NCBI GenBank assembly: GCA_027620075.1
Contig: JAQCEY010000001.1
Coordinates: forward strand, 557,615 to 621,614
Length of the DNA stretch: 64,000 bases
Reading direction: 5' to 3'
From: Pseudomonadota bacterium
GTDB taxonomy: Bacteria; Pseudomonadota; Alphaproteobacteria; Rickettsiales; UBA6187
Within the stretch, counting starts at the first letter, position 1; each line of letters opens with the position of its first letter. The position numbers and the translations under genes were made by a program. This document shows positions 15,430 through 25,342 of the stretch, in pieces. A model generated the notes under the pieces. It made no database searches and was not told where the DNA came from. It saw only the letters and a list, made by a program, of their open reading frames with translations.

Positions 15430-17391
15430 ATGCCGAATTTTACAAAAGATAATGCAAATGATATATCTCGTTTATTAAAAAAAATGACCTCCGAGATATC
15501 CGATGACAGATTTAATAAAGATCTTATCATAAAAAGTGAGCAGTTAAAAACCGTAACCGACGATGAATTAGATATCAACAACGGTGGTGTTGCGGCTTTA
15601 GACATAATGCACAATATCGGTTTAATAACCCCGTTTGCTTTAGCGTATTCACAGGAAAACCCTAAATATATAAAAGCTATTGCGAACTTATTAAGCGACG
15701 CATCTAAGATAAAAGGAGTCGATATAGATCGGGACATAAGTGAATCATGTGATTTTCTCGGCTCACCCGGAGAAGGAACGGAATTATATATCACCGGTTC
15801 AATGATTAGATTTAAGATGGCAAAACCTCGTGAAAAAGAAACATTCGGTCAACTTATAGAAGGCTTGCTGAAAAACTCAGGTCGTAACCGGAACCATACA
15901 CCTTTGAGTTTTGCATTGCAACAGGGCGATCTGGAGTTTATGACGCAATATAGTGAATTTTTAGAATCTAAAGAAAGTAAACCTCAAATCCACACCTCTT
16001 CCATAAAAAGTAATGGTGACGTTTTGGATGCAGCAAGCCGGCACAAAAAACCTAATCCTTCCCCCCTACCTGCATCGCAACAAAACAACGGCAATAATGA
16101 CTTAAACAACTCTCTTCTTGCACTTGGAGGACTTGCTTTAGCCGGAACTTTATATTACGTATCTAAAAAATTGAGAAATAGCTATAAAGAACAACAGGCA
16201 CAAAAGTCGGCTCAGGAGTTAATAGAGGCGGAATCACAAAGTAAATCGCAGTCGCAAAGTAAACACACGGAATCAAAAGGCAGGACGACAAAATCCGGTA
16301 AAAAGAAAAATACGGGCAAACAATCCCTAACATCAGGCACGCAAAATATAGAAGCCGCTTCTGCCTCCGTTGAAGTACCCAGAGTAATTTCTTTTAGGGA
16401 ATTAAATAGCGAAGAAACCGTCCCCTTGCAAAATAATCCTGATATAAAAGACTTAACTAAAATTGAAAAATCAAAACCGGTATTACAAGCCTCATCTCCG
16501 GCTTTTACCGCTCTTACAACACCTACGGCTTTTGATACGATGGAACCTTTTTCACTTGATACTCCGCAGGAGCCACAAGCTTTAGCCCTAAAAGATTCCG
16601 AGATATCCGAACTAAAAAAAGAGATACAAAAACTAAAAGAATCATCAGGCTTAAAAGACGCTATTATCGCCAATCAAAAGAAATCTATTCACACCTCCGG
16701 TAAAGACTCTGAAATGATGAAAGAGCGTCTAAGACAAGAAACAGAACGGGCAGATGCGGCAACCGGAAGGGCAAATTTTTCTGAAAATAACGAGAAGTCA
16801 CTAAAAGAAAACCAAAAAGCTATCGAACAACAAAATCAAAGATTAAATGAAACAAATAAATTCCTGATAAAAAAAGCACAGGAAAAGGACAAAAAAATCT
16901 CAAGACTTATCAGGGAACAAAACCGCCCGCTAACAATCAACGAAGAAAAGGCAAGGGCTTTCGACGAAGGTCGCTTCAGAGGATCAATTGAAACATGGGA
17001 GCCGGCTCTTGCATGGGGTTATGCACAAAGAGCTCAGGAAGATCAGGGATATATAGGATATCTTGAAGGAACCGTTCAGGATTTACTCATAAAAGTACAA
17101 AATGCATATTATGACGGTATGCAACAAGGTCTTGAGCAAAGCAGGGAAAGTACGCAGGCACAACTTTTACAAGCTGAAGAACGGGGTTTTCATCGTGGGG
17201 CAAATCTCGATTATGAAAAATTCTACAAGAGCTTAAAAGAACAAGTACAGGCAGAAAAAGAAATCAGGCAACAAAATAATAATGACAATACACAATCGAC
17301 CGCAAGCCGACCGCTTGAAAGAAAAGTTCCGATATCGCCCGAATCTATCGAGCAGCAGAACGCCTTAAAGAGGTCAAGATCGTTCAGTTAA
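15430..17391 (+). CDS. Large coiled-coil hypothetical protein with one membrane segment
   Basis: A 653-residue protein I do not recognise. Residues about 1-180 are helical and include an ankyrin-like unit (HTPLSFALQQGDLEF). One hydrophobic segment (SLLALGGLALAGTLYYV) lies at about 227-245, followed by a basic, serine-rich linker and a long coiled coil (about 387-500), then a Gln/Glu-rich tail with a second coiled coil near 580-620. There is no signal peptide. The layout, with ankyrin-like head, internal membrane anchor and coiled-coil tail, resembles secreted effectors of intracellular bacteria, but no secretion signal is visible. It stands alone between the cold-shock gene and thyX. Confidence 0.65.
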   Translation: MPNFTKDNANDISRLLKKMTSEISDDRFNKDLIIKSEQLKTVTDDELDINNGGVAALDIMHNIGLITPFALAYSQENPKYIKAIANLLSDASKIKGVDIDRDISESCDFLGSPGEGTELYITGSMIRFKMAKPREKETFGQLIEGLLKNSGRNRNHTPLSFALQQGDLEFMTQYSEFLESKESKPQIHTSSIKSNGDVLDAASRHKKPNPSPLPASQQNNGNNDLNNSLLALGGLALAGTLYYVSKKLRNSYKEQQAQKSAQELIEAESQSKSQSQSKHTESKGRTTKSGKKKNTGKQSLTSGTQNIEAASASVEVPRVISFRELNSEETVPLQNNPDIKDLTKIEKSKPVLQASSPAFTALTTPTAFDTMEPFSLDTPQEPQALALKDSEISELKKEIQKLKESSGLKDAIIANQKKSIHTSGKDSEMMKERLRQETERADAATGRANFSENNEKSLKENQKAIEQQNQRLNETNKFLIKKAQEKDKKISRLIREQNRPLTINEEKARAFDEGRFRGSIETWEPALAWGYAQRAQEDQGYIGYLEGTVQDLLIKVQNAYYDGMQQGLEQSRESTQAQLLQAEERGFHRGANLDYEKFYKSLKEQVQAEKEIRQQNNNDNTQSTASRPLERKVPISPESIEQQNALKRSRSFS

Positions 17392-17471
17392 CATTTATAA
17401 CTTGCAAAAAAGCTTTCTATATTTAATATTCAAAGAAAAAATCCGTAAAAAATTTCAAAGGAAGACAGCAA

Positions 17472-18413
17472 ATGGCAATAACCGAACTACAACGAGCGGA
17501 AGTAGCTGCCCAAAAAACAGAAGTAAACAAGACTTTAAGAAAAACAGTTGATGACTTGGAAGCAATATTGTACGAGCCTATCCCTGTTCTTGACCACGGT
17601 TTTGTAAGAGTTGTGGATTATATGGGTGATGACTCTGCAATTGTTCAGGCAGCCCGCGTATCATACGGAAAAGGTACAAAACAGGTCAGTCTCGATGCCG
17701 GTTTAATAAATTATCTTCTGCGTCACCGCCACACGACTCCATTTGAGATGTGTGAGATAAAATTCCATTTGAAAATGCCTATATTTGTCGCACGTCAATG
17801 GATTCGCCATCGCACGGCAAATGTGAATGAATATTCGGCACGTTATTCGGTTTTAGATAACGAGTTCTATATCCCTTCTGCCGAACAGTTGGCAGCCCAA
17901 TCAACCAAGAACCATCAGGGGCGTGGTGAAGAATCATTAAGCCAAGAAGAAGCTAACCGTGTAATAGAAATATTAAAAGGTGATTCACAGCAATGCTATA
18001 AGCATTATGAAGAATTGATGAACTGCAATGCAGACGGTGAAATAATCGACCACGATAAAAAAGGCATAGCACGTGAGCTTGCCCGTATGAACCTCCCTAT
18101 TAACATATACACTCAGTGGTACTGGAAAATAGACCTGCATAATTTGATGCACTTCCTTGCACTGCGTGCCGATAGCCATGCCCAGTATGAAATACGTGTT
18201 TTTGCCCAAACAATGCTTGATATAGTAAAACGCTGGGTTCCGATAACCTACAATGCGTTCATGGATCATAGGGTAAATTCAACTGAAATTTCAGGCAAAG
18301 GCATGGAAGTTATAAAAGCCATGATAAACCGTGATTTTACAGATCAGGAATCATCAGGAATGAGCAAGCGTGAATGGTCGGAATTGATGGAAAAACTCGG
18401 GCAGAATTTATAA
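17472..18413 (+). CDS. thyX: FAD-dependent thymidylate synthase
   Basis: ThyX makes dTMP from dUMP with FAD, NADPH and methylenetetrahydrofolate. The 313-residue protein has the family signature RHR-x7-S at R112-S122 ([11 protein letters not shown]), followed by ARYS. The length is somewhat above the bacterial minimum because of a longer N-terminus, as in many alphaproteobacteria. AAAGGAAG precedes the ATG by about 9 bases. No ThyA gene is seen in the window. Confidence 0.96.
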   Translation: MAITELQRAEVAAQKTEVNKTLRKTVDDLEAILYEPIPVLDHGFVRVVDYMGDDSAIVQAARVSYGKGTKQVSLDAGLINYLLRHRHTTPFEMCEIKFHLKMPIFVARQWIRHRTANVNEYSARYSVLDNEFYIPSAEQLAAQSTKNHQGRGEESLSQEEANRVIEILKGDSQQCYKHYEELMNCNADGEIIDHDKKGIARELARMNLPINIYTQWYWKIDLHNLMHFLALRADSHAQYEIRVFAQTMLDIVKRWVPITYNAFMDHRVNSTEISGKGMEVIKAMINRDFTDQESSGMSKREWSELMEKLGQNL

Positions 18414-18528
18414 ATTTCATTCCCTATTTAGCTTAGAGCCGGTTTTTGTGGTACTTCAACTTTTATACTTTAGCATGCTTTAATTTAGGCGGCTTCTGCC
18501 ATTAAAAATATTCACATTCAAGGTAAAT

Positions 18529-19818
18529 ATGAACCTTAAAGATACACTCGATAGTTTTATGCAGGCTTACAAAATAAAACCCACGCAAAAAATAGCGGTG
18601 GCTGTGTCCGGTGGCTGTGATTCTATGGCGTTGGCATTACTTGCCTATTCGTGGGCAAAAACTCCTATTATCGCAATTACGGTAGACCATAGGCTTAGAA
18701 AAGAATCAAAAGACGAGGCAGAGCAGGTTTCACGCTGGATGAAAAAATACGGGATTGAACATCATATCCTGAATTGGGACGGAGATAAACCTCCTTCTAA
18801 TATTCAGGCAAATGCACGGGAAGCACGCTATAACCTTCTAACCGAGTTTTGCAAACAAAACAGGATTAAAACCCTGCTTGTAGCCCATAATAAAGAAGAT
18901 CAGGCAGAAACTCTGCTTATGAGGCTTATGCGTGGTAGCGGCATTGAGGGAATGTGCGGTATCTTCGAAGATACAAATATCAACGAAGTACGTATTTTAA
19001 GACCCCTGCTTGATGTCAACAAAAACGAACTTAAATCTTACTTAAGGAAACAACAGCAAGGCTGGATTGAAGACCCTTCTAACCGCAACGAGAAATTTAC
19101 CAGAGTGCAGGTCAGGAATTTTATTAACAATTCACCTGAGCCTGACTTGCTCGTTGAACGCCTTGCCAATAGTTGCAAAACACTACAACAAAGCAACAGC
19201 TACATAGAGGAAAAGATTAAGCAGGATATAAAGGAAGTAGTTAATATCAGACCTGAGGGCTATTGCATATTAGACATAGAAAAGTTTAAATCATTACATA
19301 AAGAATCTGCAATTAAGATACTGTCACGAGTAATAAAATCGGTTGGCGGTGAATATTACAAGCCACGTTTTGAAAAAACGGATAGTTTGTATAAGCAGAT
19401 TATGGAAGGAAAATACAACGCAACATTAGGCGGTTGCGAGATATTTGAATCCAAAAAGATAAAAGATAATGGAAAGATATTCATAATAAAAGAAAATGCT
19501 GCACTGCAACATAGCTTACCCCTAAACGGAAAATCTTCCGTTATCTGGGACGGGCGTTTTATGTGCTCCCTGAATAAAAAGGATATATCGGGTTATTATG
19601 TGGGGGCGTTAACGGAGAAGGGCTTTTCCGACCTACTAAAATCCGACAAAAAACTAAGCAGGATATACTTGCCGAGAAAAGTTATTTTCTCACTTCCTGC
19701 CTTACATACACTTGAAAAAATAGTTGCGGTTCCCCATATATCATATTACGAGAACAACGAGTTTGAAGACCTGTTTGATGTTCGCTTTTTAGATGAACTG
19801 TTAAATTTAGCACAGTAA
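18529..19818 (+). CDS. tilS: tRNA(Ile)-lysidine synthase
   Basis: TilS adds lysine to C34 of tRNA-Ile(CAU), which changes its decoding from AUG to AUA. The PP-loop motif SGGCDS is at residues 27-32, and HNKEDQAETLLMRLMRGSGIEGM follows in two parts near 124-145 as in the family. The C-terminal half carries the TilS substrate-binding region. The 429-residue length is typical. AAGGT precedes the start. It lies 104 bases upstream of ftsH; tilS-ftsH adjacency is common in alphaproteobacteria. Confidence 0.95.
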   Translation: MNLKDTLDSFMQAYKIKPTQKIAVAVSGGCDSMALALLAYSWAKTPIIAITVDHRLRKESKDEAEQVSRWMKKYGIEHHILNWDGDKPPSNIQANAREARYNLLTEFCKQNRIKTLLVAHNKEDQAETLLMRLMRGSGIEGMCGIFEDTNINEVRILRPLLDVNKNELKSYLRKQQQGWIEDPSNRNEKFTRVQVRNFINNSPEPDLLVERLANSCKTLQQSNSYIEEKIKQDIKEVVNIRPEGYCILDIEKFKSLHKESAIKILSRVIKSVGGEYYKPRFEKTDSLYKQIMEGKYNATLGGCEIFESKKIKDNGKIFIIKENAALQHSLPLNGKSSVIWDGRFMCSLNKKDISGYYVGALTEKGFSDLLKSDKKLSRIYLPRKVIFSLPALHTLEKIVAVPHISYYENNEFEDLFDVRFLDELLNLAQ

Positions 19819-19922
19819 ATTATCATTACAATTCTTTAATTTCAATGTTTTTACTATACTAACATAAGTAAGTTGGTATAATTTATTTTAAATGTCCTTT
19901 TTTAAATTGCAGGGGAAGATAA

Positions 19923-21929
19923 ATGGGTGCCGGTAAAAGTTTTTTCTTTTGGATAATTCTGATAATAGTGATGGTCATGTCATACGACATGATGAACAGC
20001 GGTTCGGGTTCTATAAATTCGGAAGAAGTCGGTTTTTCCGATTTCTTATATAATGTAGAAGCCGGAAAGGTTCAGGAAGTGCAGATAAGGGGTTCTCATA
20101 TAATGGGAACTTACAACAACGAAACAAGTTCTGCGTTCAAGACCTATAGACCTGACCAATATCCGGGACTTATTGATGTTTTAAAAGACAATAATGTAAA
20201 GTTCGAAATAAAACCTGCCGAATCATTCATAGGTTCTTTAATAGGCTTTTTACTTACATCACTGCTTCCTATATTCCTGCTTATCGGTGCATGGATACTG
20301 GTTATGAAGCATATGCAAGGCGGCGGCAAAGGCGGTGGAGCTATGGGCTTCGGTCGTTCAAAGGCACGCCTTATGGATAAGAATAAAAATAAGGTAACAT
20401 TTAATGACGTTGCCGGAATTGAAGAAGCAAAAGAAGAGCTGCATGAAATCGTAGACTTTCTTAAAGACCCGCAAAAATTCGGTTCTCTTGGCGGTAAGAT
20501 ACCGAGGGGTTGCCTTCTTGTAGGTTCTCCCGGTACGGGTAAAACCCTGCTTGCCCGTGCTATAGCAGGGGAAGCCGGAGTGCCTTTCTTTTCAATTTCA
20601 GGTTCCGACTTTGTCGAAATGTTCGTAGGTGTCGGTGCAAGCCGTGTACGTGACCTGTTCGAACAAGGCAAGAAAAATGCACCATGCCTTATATTCATAG
20701 ATGAGATTGATGCAGTAGGTCGTCACCGTGGTGCAGGTCTTGGCGGCGGTAATGATGAGCGTGAGCAGACACTTAACCAGCTTCTGGTTGAGATGGACGG
20801 ATTCGAGGAAAATCAGGGAGTTATAATTATAGCGGCCACCAACCGCCCTGACGTTCTTGACCCTGCCCTGCTTCGTCCGGGTCGTTTTGACCGTCAGATA
20901 GTAGTGCCTTTGCCTGACATATTAGGGCGTACCAGAATTTTGGAAGTACATATGCAAAAAGTGCCTTTAGCACCTGATGTTGACGCAAAAACAATAGCAA
21001 GGGGAACTCCGGGTTTTACAGGAGCCGATCTTGCCAACCTTGTAAATGAAGCCGCACTGCTTGCTGCCCGCAAGAACCGCAAGGTGGTGACGATGCAGGA
21101 AATGGAAGAGGCTAAAGACAAGGTAATGATGGGTGCTGAGCGAAAAAGCATGGTAATGGACGAAGAAGAAAAGAAACTTACCGCATACCATGAAGCAGGT
21201 CATGCCGTTGTAAGCATTCATTGCACTGCCTCCGACCCTATCCATAAAGCAACTATAATCCCTCGCGGAAGGGCGTTAGGTATGGTAATGCGTCTTCCTG
21301 AAAAAGACAAGTTATCCCTGACCCGTGAAAAAGCCAAGGCAGATATGGCTGTCGCTATGGGAGGTCGTGTCGCAGAAGAAATGATATTCGGCTACGAAAA
21401 AGTAACCTCCGGTGCATCATCCGATATAAAGATGGCTACTAACCTTGCTCGTTCAATGGTTACGCAATGGGGCATGAGTGATAAGATAGGTCCTATATTC
21501 CATGCGAGCAATCAGGACGAAGTATTCTTAGGGCATTCGGTAACCCAGCAGAAAAACGTATCTGAGGAAACGGCAAAAATCATCGATCAGGAAGTCAAAG
21601 ACCTTGTTAATGAGGGCTATAAAACGGCGGAATCAATATTGACCAAATACCGCAAAGAACTCGAAACACTTGCAAAAGCACTACTTGAATATGAAACGTT
21701 GAGCGGTGATGAGATTAGGGAAGTTCTGGCAGGCAAAACCCTAGATAAAAAATCACTATTGAAAGCTAGGAAAACCATTAAAAAGGCGTCAGTTCCGATT
21801 ACGGTTGTTGACAATGCGAAAAATGAAGGCAAAACTACAAAACCCGAACCTAAAAAAACAAAGGTCAAAAAACCGACCGATAAAAAGAACGATAAGTCAG
21901 ATAAGGGAACAAGCCCTGAAGGTGCTTAA
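19923..21929 (+). CDS. ftsH: ATP-dependent zinc metalloprotease FtsH
   Basis: A 668-residue membrane AAA+ protease that degrades unneeded membrane proteins and some regulators. There are two N-terminal membrane segments (about 5-22 and 103-127) with a periplasmic loop between. The AAA module has Walker A GSPGTGKT (201-208), Walker B (LIFIDEID) and the SRH ([18 protein letters not shown]). The M41 protease has zinc ligands H423 and H427 in HEAGH and D501 as the probable third. The C-terminus is a Lys-rich tail. AGGGGAAG precedes the start. cpoB follows after 24 bases, probably in the same transcript. Confidence 0.97.
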   Translation: MGAGKSFFFWIILIIVMVMSYDMMNSGSGSINSEEVGFSDFLYNVEAGKVQEVQIRGSHIMGTYNNETSSAFKTYRPDQYPGLIDVLKDNNVKFEIKPAESFIGSLIGFLLTSLLPIFLLIGAWILVMKHMQGGGKGGGAMGFGRSKARLMDKNKNKVTFNDVAGIEEAKEELHEIVDFLKDPQKFGSLGGKIPRGCLLVGSPGTGKTLLARAIAGEAGVPFFSISGSDFVEMFVGVGASRVRDLFEQGKKNAPCLIFIDEIDAVGRHRGAGLGGGNDEREQTLNQLLVEMDGFEENQGVIIIAATNRPDVLDPALLRPGRFDRQIVVPLPDILGRTRILEVHMQKVPLAPDVDAKTIARGTPGFTGADLANLVNEAALLAARKNRKVVTMQEMEEAKDKVMMGAERKSMVMDEEEKKLTAYHEAGHAVVSIHCTASDPIHKATIIPRGRALGMVMRLPEKDKLSLTREKAKADMAVAMGGRVAEEMIFGYEKVTSGASSDIKMATNLARSMVTQWGMSDKIGPIFHASNQDEVFLGHSVTQQKNVSEETAKIIDQEVKDLVNEGYKTAESILTKYRKELETLAKALLEYETLSGDEIREVLAGKTLDKKSLLKARKTIKKASVPITVVDNAKNEGKTTKPEPKKTKVKKPTDKKNDKSDKGTSPEGA

Positions 21930-21953
21930 TTAAATTAGTAACGAGTATTTAAA

Positions 21954-22817
21954 ATGAAATATTATCTTTGGGCTTCAATTGCTTTTTTTTCATTTAATAG
22001 CTTTGCCCAAAACTATAGTCCCGTTCAGTTGGAACAACAAAGGCTGAATGACAGGCTAAATAAAATGGAGAATAACCTGAATATTCTTCAAAAGCAGTTT
22101 TACAAAAACGGCAAAGCACCTGCGTCATTTGACAATTATGACGATGCGTCACCTAATACGCAGGTACGCATAGACGAAATTGAAGAAAAATTGCGTGACC
22201 TTATGGGTAAGATTGAACAAAATCAGTTTAACATTACCAACGCACTAAAGCAGATACAAAAAGTTTCACAGGATATTGATTTTCGCCTTAGCGAAATGGA
22301 AAAAAAACAGACGCACAATAGCTTAGGCTCAAATATAAACTCTCCCGCTCCCAATACTAACGCAAATGACAAAAAAGAACCTGAGCTTGTAGGTAAGTTG
22401 GAGAACGCAACCCGTGAGAGCGTTGCTCCTATTGATGAAAACGACCAGTATGATAAGGCTTTCATGTATTTGCGTAATGCAGAGTATGACAAAGCGGAGT
22501 CTATGCTTAAAGCGTTCATAGACAATAATGCGGAAAGCAGTCTTATCAGTAACGCTTATTATTGGCTTGGTGAGACTTTCTATGTACGTGAAAATTTTGA
22601 ACAATCTGCGGTCAATTTCCTGAAAGGCTATCAAAAACTACCCAAAGGTAATAAAGCTGCCGACAATCTTTTAAAATTGGCCATGTCTCTAAATAAAATG
22701 AACAAAAAGAAAGAGGCGTGTACAACTTTTACTAAGCTTGAAAAAGAGTTTCCCGAAGCTGAAAAAGCTATTAAGGACAAGGTAAGTGAAGAGAAAAAGG
22801 CTATAAATTGTTCATAA
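21954..22817 (+). CDS. cpoB: Tol-Pal system protein CpoB (YbgF)
   Basis: A 287-residue periplasmic protein that couples the Tol-Pal system to peptidoglycan synthesis at division. A signal peptide ends near FAQ (about residue 19). Residues about 25-60 and 70-110 form the trimerising coiled coil. From about 160 there are TPR units (YDKAFMYLRNAEYDKAE, NAYYWLGETFY, AADNLLKLAMSL). In most proteobacteria cpoB follows pal; here it follows ftsH, about 12 kb from the tol genes, which is known in some alphaproteobacteria. The ribosome-binding site is weak. Confidence 0.85.
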   Translation: MKYYLWASIAFFSFNSFAQNYSPVQLEQQRLNDRLNKMENNLNILQKQFYKNGKAPASFDNYDDASPNTQVRIDEIEEKLRDLMGKIEQNQFNITNALKQIQKVSQDIDFRLSEMEKKQTHNSLGSNINSPAPNTNANDKKEPELVGKLENATRESVAPIDENDQYDKAFMYLRNAEYDKAESMLKAFIDNNAESSLISNAYYWLGETFYVRENFEQSAVNFLKGYQKLPKGNKAADNLLKLAMSLNKMNKKKEACTTFTKLEKEFPEAEKAIKDKVSEEKKAINCS

Positions 22818-22859
22818 AAAAAGACAATTATCACTTTAACATAAGTAAGTTAGCAACTA

Positions 22860-22947
22860 TTGTCATCCCCCGAATTTGCGAAGCAAATTATAGGGGGATC
22901 TCATTTTAATTTGTAGAAGACCCCCGAACAAGTCGGGGATAACCAAT
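22860..22947. repeat. Intergenic palindrome of the TTGTCAT-CCCCG family
   Basis: The left arm (22860-22900) opens TTGTCATCCCCCG, contains the hairpin AATTTGC-GAA-GCAAATT and closes TAGGGGGATC. A second, shorter hairpin (CCCCCGAACAAGTCGGGG) follows at 22921-22938. The arms could end transcription from both cpoB and ndk, which converge here. Related copies lie at 29049 and 31429. Confidence 0.65.
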
Positions 22948-22959
22948 AATAAGCATTAC

Positions 22960-23382
22960 CTAATCAGCGATTTCACGACCGGCAAAAAAGAACGCTATCT
23001 CACGTGCTGCCGATTCAGGGCTGTCAGAGCCGTGAACAGAGTTTTCACCTACACTATTAGCATATTCTTTACGTATAGTACCTGCATCAGCATTATCAGG
23101 ATTGGTAGCTCCCATAACTTCACGATATTTGGCTATAGCATTTTCTCCTTGTAGAACCTGAACTATCACAGGGGCAGACACCATAAAATCAACTAACTCA
23201 CCGAAGAAAGGGCGTTCTTTATGCTCACCGTAAAAAATCCCTGCCTCACGACGGCTAAGATAGATTTTTTTCTGTGCAACGATAGAAAGACCTGCATCTT
23301 CTATCATAGCATTGATTTTTCCTGTTATATTACGTTTGGTAGCATCAGGTTTGATAATAGATAATGTACGTTCGATAGCCAT
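22960..23382 (-). CDS. ndk: Nucleoside diphosphate kinase
   Basis: Transfers the gamma phosphate between nucleoside triphosphates and diphosphates. The 140-residue length is normal. It starts [13 protein letters not shown] and carries the active-site motif NSVHGSDS with the phospho-histidine H117. A site AGGGAA lies before the ATG. It faces cpoB end to end; the Nudix gene lies 77 bases upstream on the same strand. Confidence 0.97.
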   Translation of the reverse strand: MAIERTLSIIKPDATKRNITGKINAMIEDAGLSIVAQKKIYLSRREAGIFYGEHKERPFFGELVDFMVSAPVIVQVLQGENAIAKYREVMGATNPDNADAGTIRKEYANSVGENSVHGSDSPESAAREIAFFFAGREIAD

Positions 23383-23459
23383 TTACTCAATTCCCTTATA
23401 AGTATTTTCAAAATGAGAGACCCTTATAAAAGTATTTCTAAAAAAAGCAAGTTTTTAGT

Positions 23460-23909
23460 TTAAATGCTCCTGACAGCTCCTATTAAAGGCATGTTTGCAT
23501 CAGGCATATCGAATTTTGATAACTGATTTTTTTCTATCCATTTTAATTCTTGCCCTTCTTTTGGCACAATAACACCTTCCCACCGTCTGATTACAAAGAC
23601 ATACATTATAAGATGAAAGTCAGCATAACGGTGAGACAGGAATGTCAGAGGCAACAGGCAGCCTGCCGATGTTCGGATACCAAGTTCTTCCTTTAGTTCA
23701 CGGACTAAAGCAATTTCAGGAACTTCACCCTCCTTAGCCTTACCTCCGGGAAACTCCCATAAACCTGCCATGGGCTTGCCTTCAGGTCTTTTGGCTATAA
23801 GTATTTTTTCGTCCTTATCTACCAAAACACCTGCGGCGACATATTTAAAAGCAACCTTCTCTAATAATTCGGGATATTCCCTTGCAGGGTCACAACCGCC
23901 TTGATACAT
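23460..23909 (-). CDS. mutT: Nudix hydrolase, MutT-like
   Basis: A 149-residue Nudix pyrophosphatase. The Nudix box GX5EX7REUXEEXGU is complete from G56 to I78 (GGKAKEGE, then RELKEELGI). The surrounding ILIAKRPEGKPMAGLWEFPGG is typical of MutT/8-oxo-dGTP diphosphatases, which clear oxidised dGTP. The N-terminal 20 residues (MYQGGCDPAREYPELL) look unusual and the true start may be further in. It lies between ndk and xseA on the same strand. Confidence 0.88.
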   Translation of the reverse strand: MYQGGCDPAREYPELLEKVAFKYVAAGVLVDKDEKILIAKRPEGKPMAGLWEFPGGKAKEGEVPEIALVRELKEELGIRTSAGCLLPLTFLSHRYADFHLIMYVFVIRRWEGVIVPKEGQELKWIEKNQLSKFDMPDANMPLIGAVRSI

Positions 23910-24002
23910 GTTTTTCCTTTCTTTGAAGTTACCTTACTTAAATCTTTACTTAGCTTAACCATAAAAACTGAACTCTACTCACTAACCACCGGCAACTAAA
24001 AC

Positions 24003-25262
24003 CTAAAACAAACTATCCTGCCTCTTATCTGCTACCACCGTTTTTTTAGACTTATTCCCCAATGCCTGAACATCGGCTTGTCCGTCGGCAAATTCTATTT
24101 TCAGCTTATCACCGGCATTAACGCCGGTTGCCTGACTAATCACCTTGCCGCCCGAACTATGCACAACGGCAAAGCCACGCTTTAAAACGTTTTTATAACT
24201 ATAGCTTTCCATTAGCTTTCCGAGGAAATGTATTTTTTGCTCCTTATCCTTCAATATTTTCGGGAAGGCATTTTCAAGACGGATAGCCAGATTATCAAGT
24301 TTTTGCGTTTTATCATCAATAAGCTGCGAAAGACTCGGCATTCCCCTTGCCAGTCCTTTTAACTCATTGGCTTTATTTTCCAGCAGCCTGAATATATCCC
24401 CTTTTATTCTCCTTGCCATATCATCTATATAAAGCACAAGCTCGGCTTTTACAGGTACAGCCTTTTCAGCGGCAGCCGTAGGGGTCGGGCAACGTAAGTC
24501 GGATACATAATCAATAAGCGTAGTATCGGTTTCGTGACCGACAGCAGATATAAGAGGAATATCCGATGCCGCTGCGGCACGCACAACAATCTCTTCATTG
24601 AACGCCCACAAATCCTCTAAAGAGCCGCCTCCCCTTGCCACTATCAGCAAGTCCGGTCGGTTATCACCTTTTACAGCGTTAAAACCATATATGGCATTGG
24701 CTATCTGCTCGGCTGCTTTTTCCCCCTGCACCAACACAGGCCATACAATTACATGGGTCGGAAACCTGTCCTCTATCCTATGCAGTATATCCCTGATAAC
24801 CGCTCCTGTAGGCGATGTAACTACTCCTATTATTTTAGGCAGGTAAGGTATAGGCTTTTTTCTATCGGCATCAAACAGACCCTCTGCCGCTAGTTTTTTC
24901 TTACGCTTTTCCAGCAACTCCATCAACGCTCCAAGCCCTGCCGGTGTCATTGATTCCACTATCATCTGATATTTGGATTGCCCTGCATATGTAGTTATAC
25001 GCCCCGTACACACCACCTCTATGCCGTCTTCCGGTTTGAATGTAAAACTGCCCGTACTACCCTTCCAGCATATTCCGGCAAGCACCGCCGATTCATCTTT
25101 TAAGTTAAAATAAAGATGCCCCGAAGGTGCGCGTTTAAAGTTAGATAACTCACCCTTTACCCTAACATAAGGAAAAGCCCCTTCCACCGCAAGCTTAATG
25201 GTATTAGATATCTCACTGACACTAAATTCAGGCATGTTCGGGTTTTGTTCTAATTGCGACAT
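24003..25262 (-). CDS. xseA: Exodeoxyribonuclease VII large subunit
   Basis: The large subunit of the single-strand-specific exonuclease VII. It has an N-terminal OB fold (about residues 12-110, EFSVSEISNTIK to TTYAGQSKYQ), then the nuclease domain with GVVTSPTGAVIRDI, IVARGGGSLEDLWAFN and SAVGHETDTTL, and a coiled-coil region. The 419-residue length is normal. The gene diverges from purD with an 80-base gap holding both promoters. The small subunit xseB is not in the window. Confidence 0.96.
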   Translation of the reverse strand: MSQLEQNPNMPEFSVSEISNTIKLAVEGAFPYVRVKGELSNFKRAPSGHLYFNLKDESAVLAGICWKGSTGSFTFKPEDGIEVVCTGRITTYAGQSKYQMIVESMTPAGLGALMELLEKRKKKLAAEGLFDADRKKPIPYLPKIIGVVTSPTGAVIRDILHRIEDRFPTHVIVWPVLVQGEKAAEQIANAIYGFNAVKGDNRPDLLIVARGGGSLEDLWAFNEEIVVRAAAASDIPLISAVGHETDTTLIDYVSDLRCPTPTAAAEKAVPVKAELVLYIDDMARRIKGDIFRLLENKANELKGLARGMPSLSQLIDDKTQKLDNLAIRLENAFPKILKDKEQKIHFLGKLMESYSYKNVLKRGFAVVHSSGGKVISQATGVNAGDKLKIEFADGQADVQALGNKSKKTVVADKRQDSLF

Positions 25263-25342
25263 AACTGGTTGCTATTTTTGTAAATTCGGGGTAGATAATA
25301 GTCCGAAAATACGAAGTATTACAACAAAAAAAGGCTTTAGAT

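Noticed and set aside
24598-24846. Antisense frames inside xseA, purD, tolA, tolB and ftsH
   Set aside because: They are shadows of strongly coding genes on the other strand, with no start signals and unlikely protein composition.
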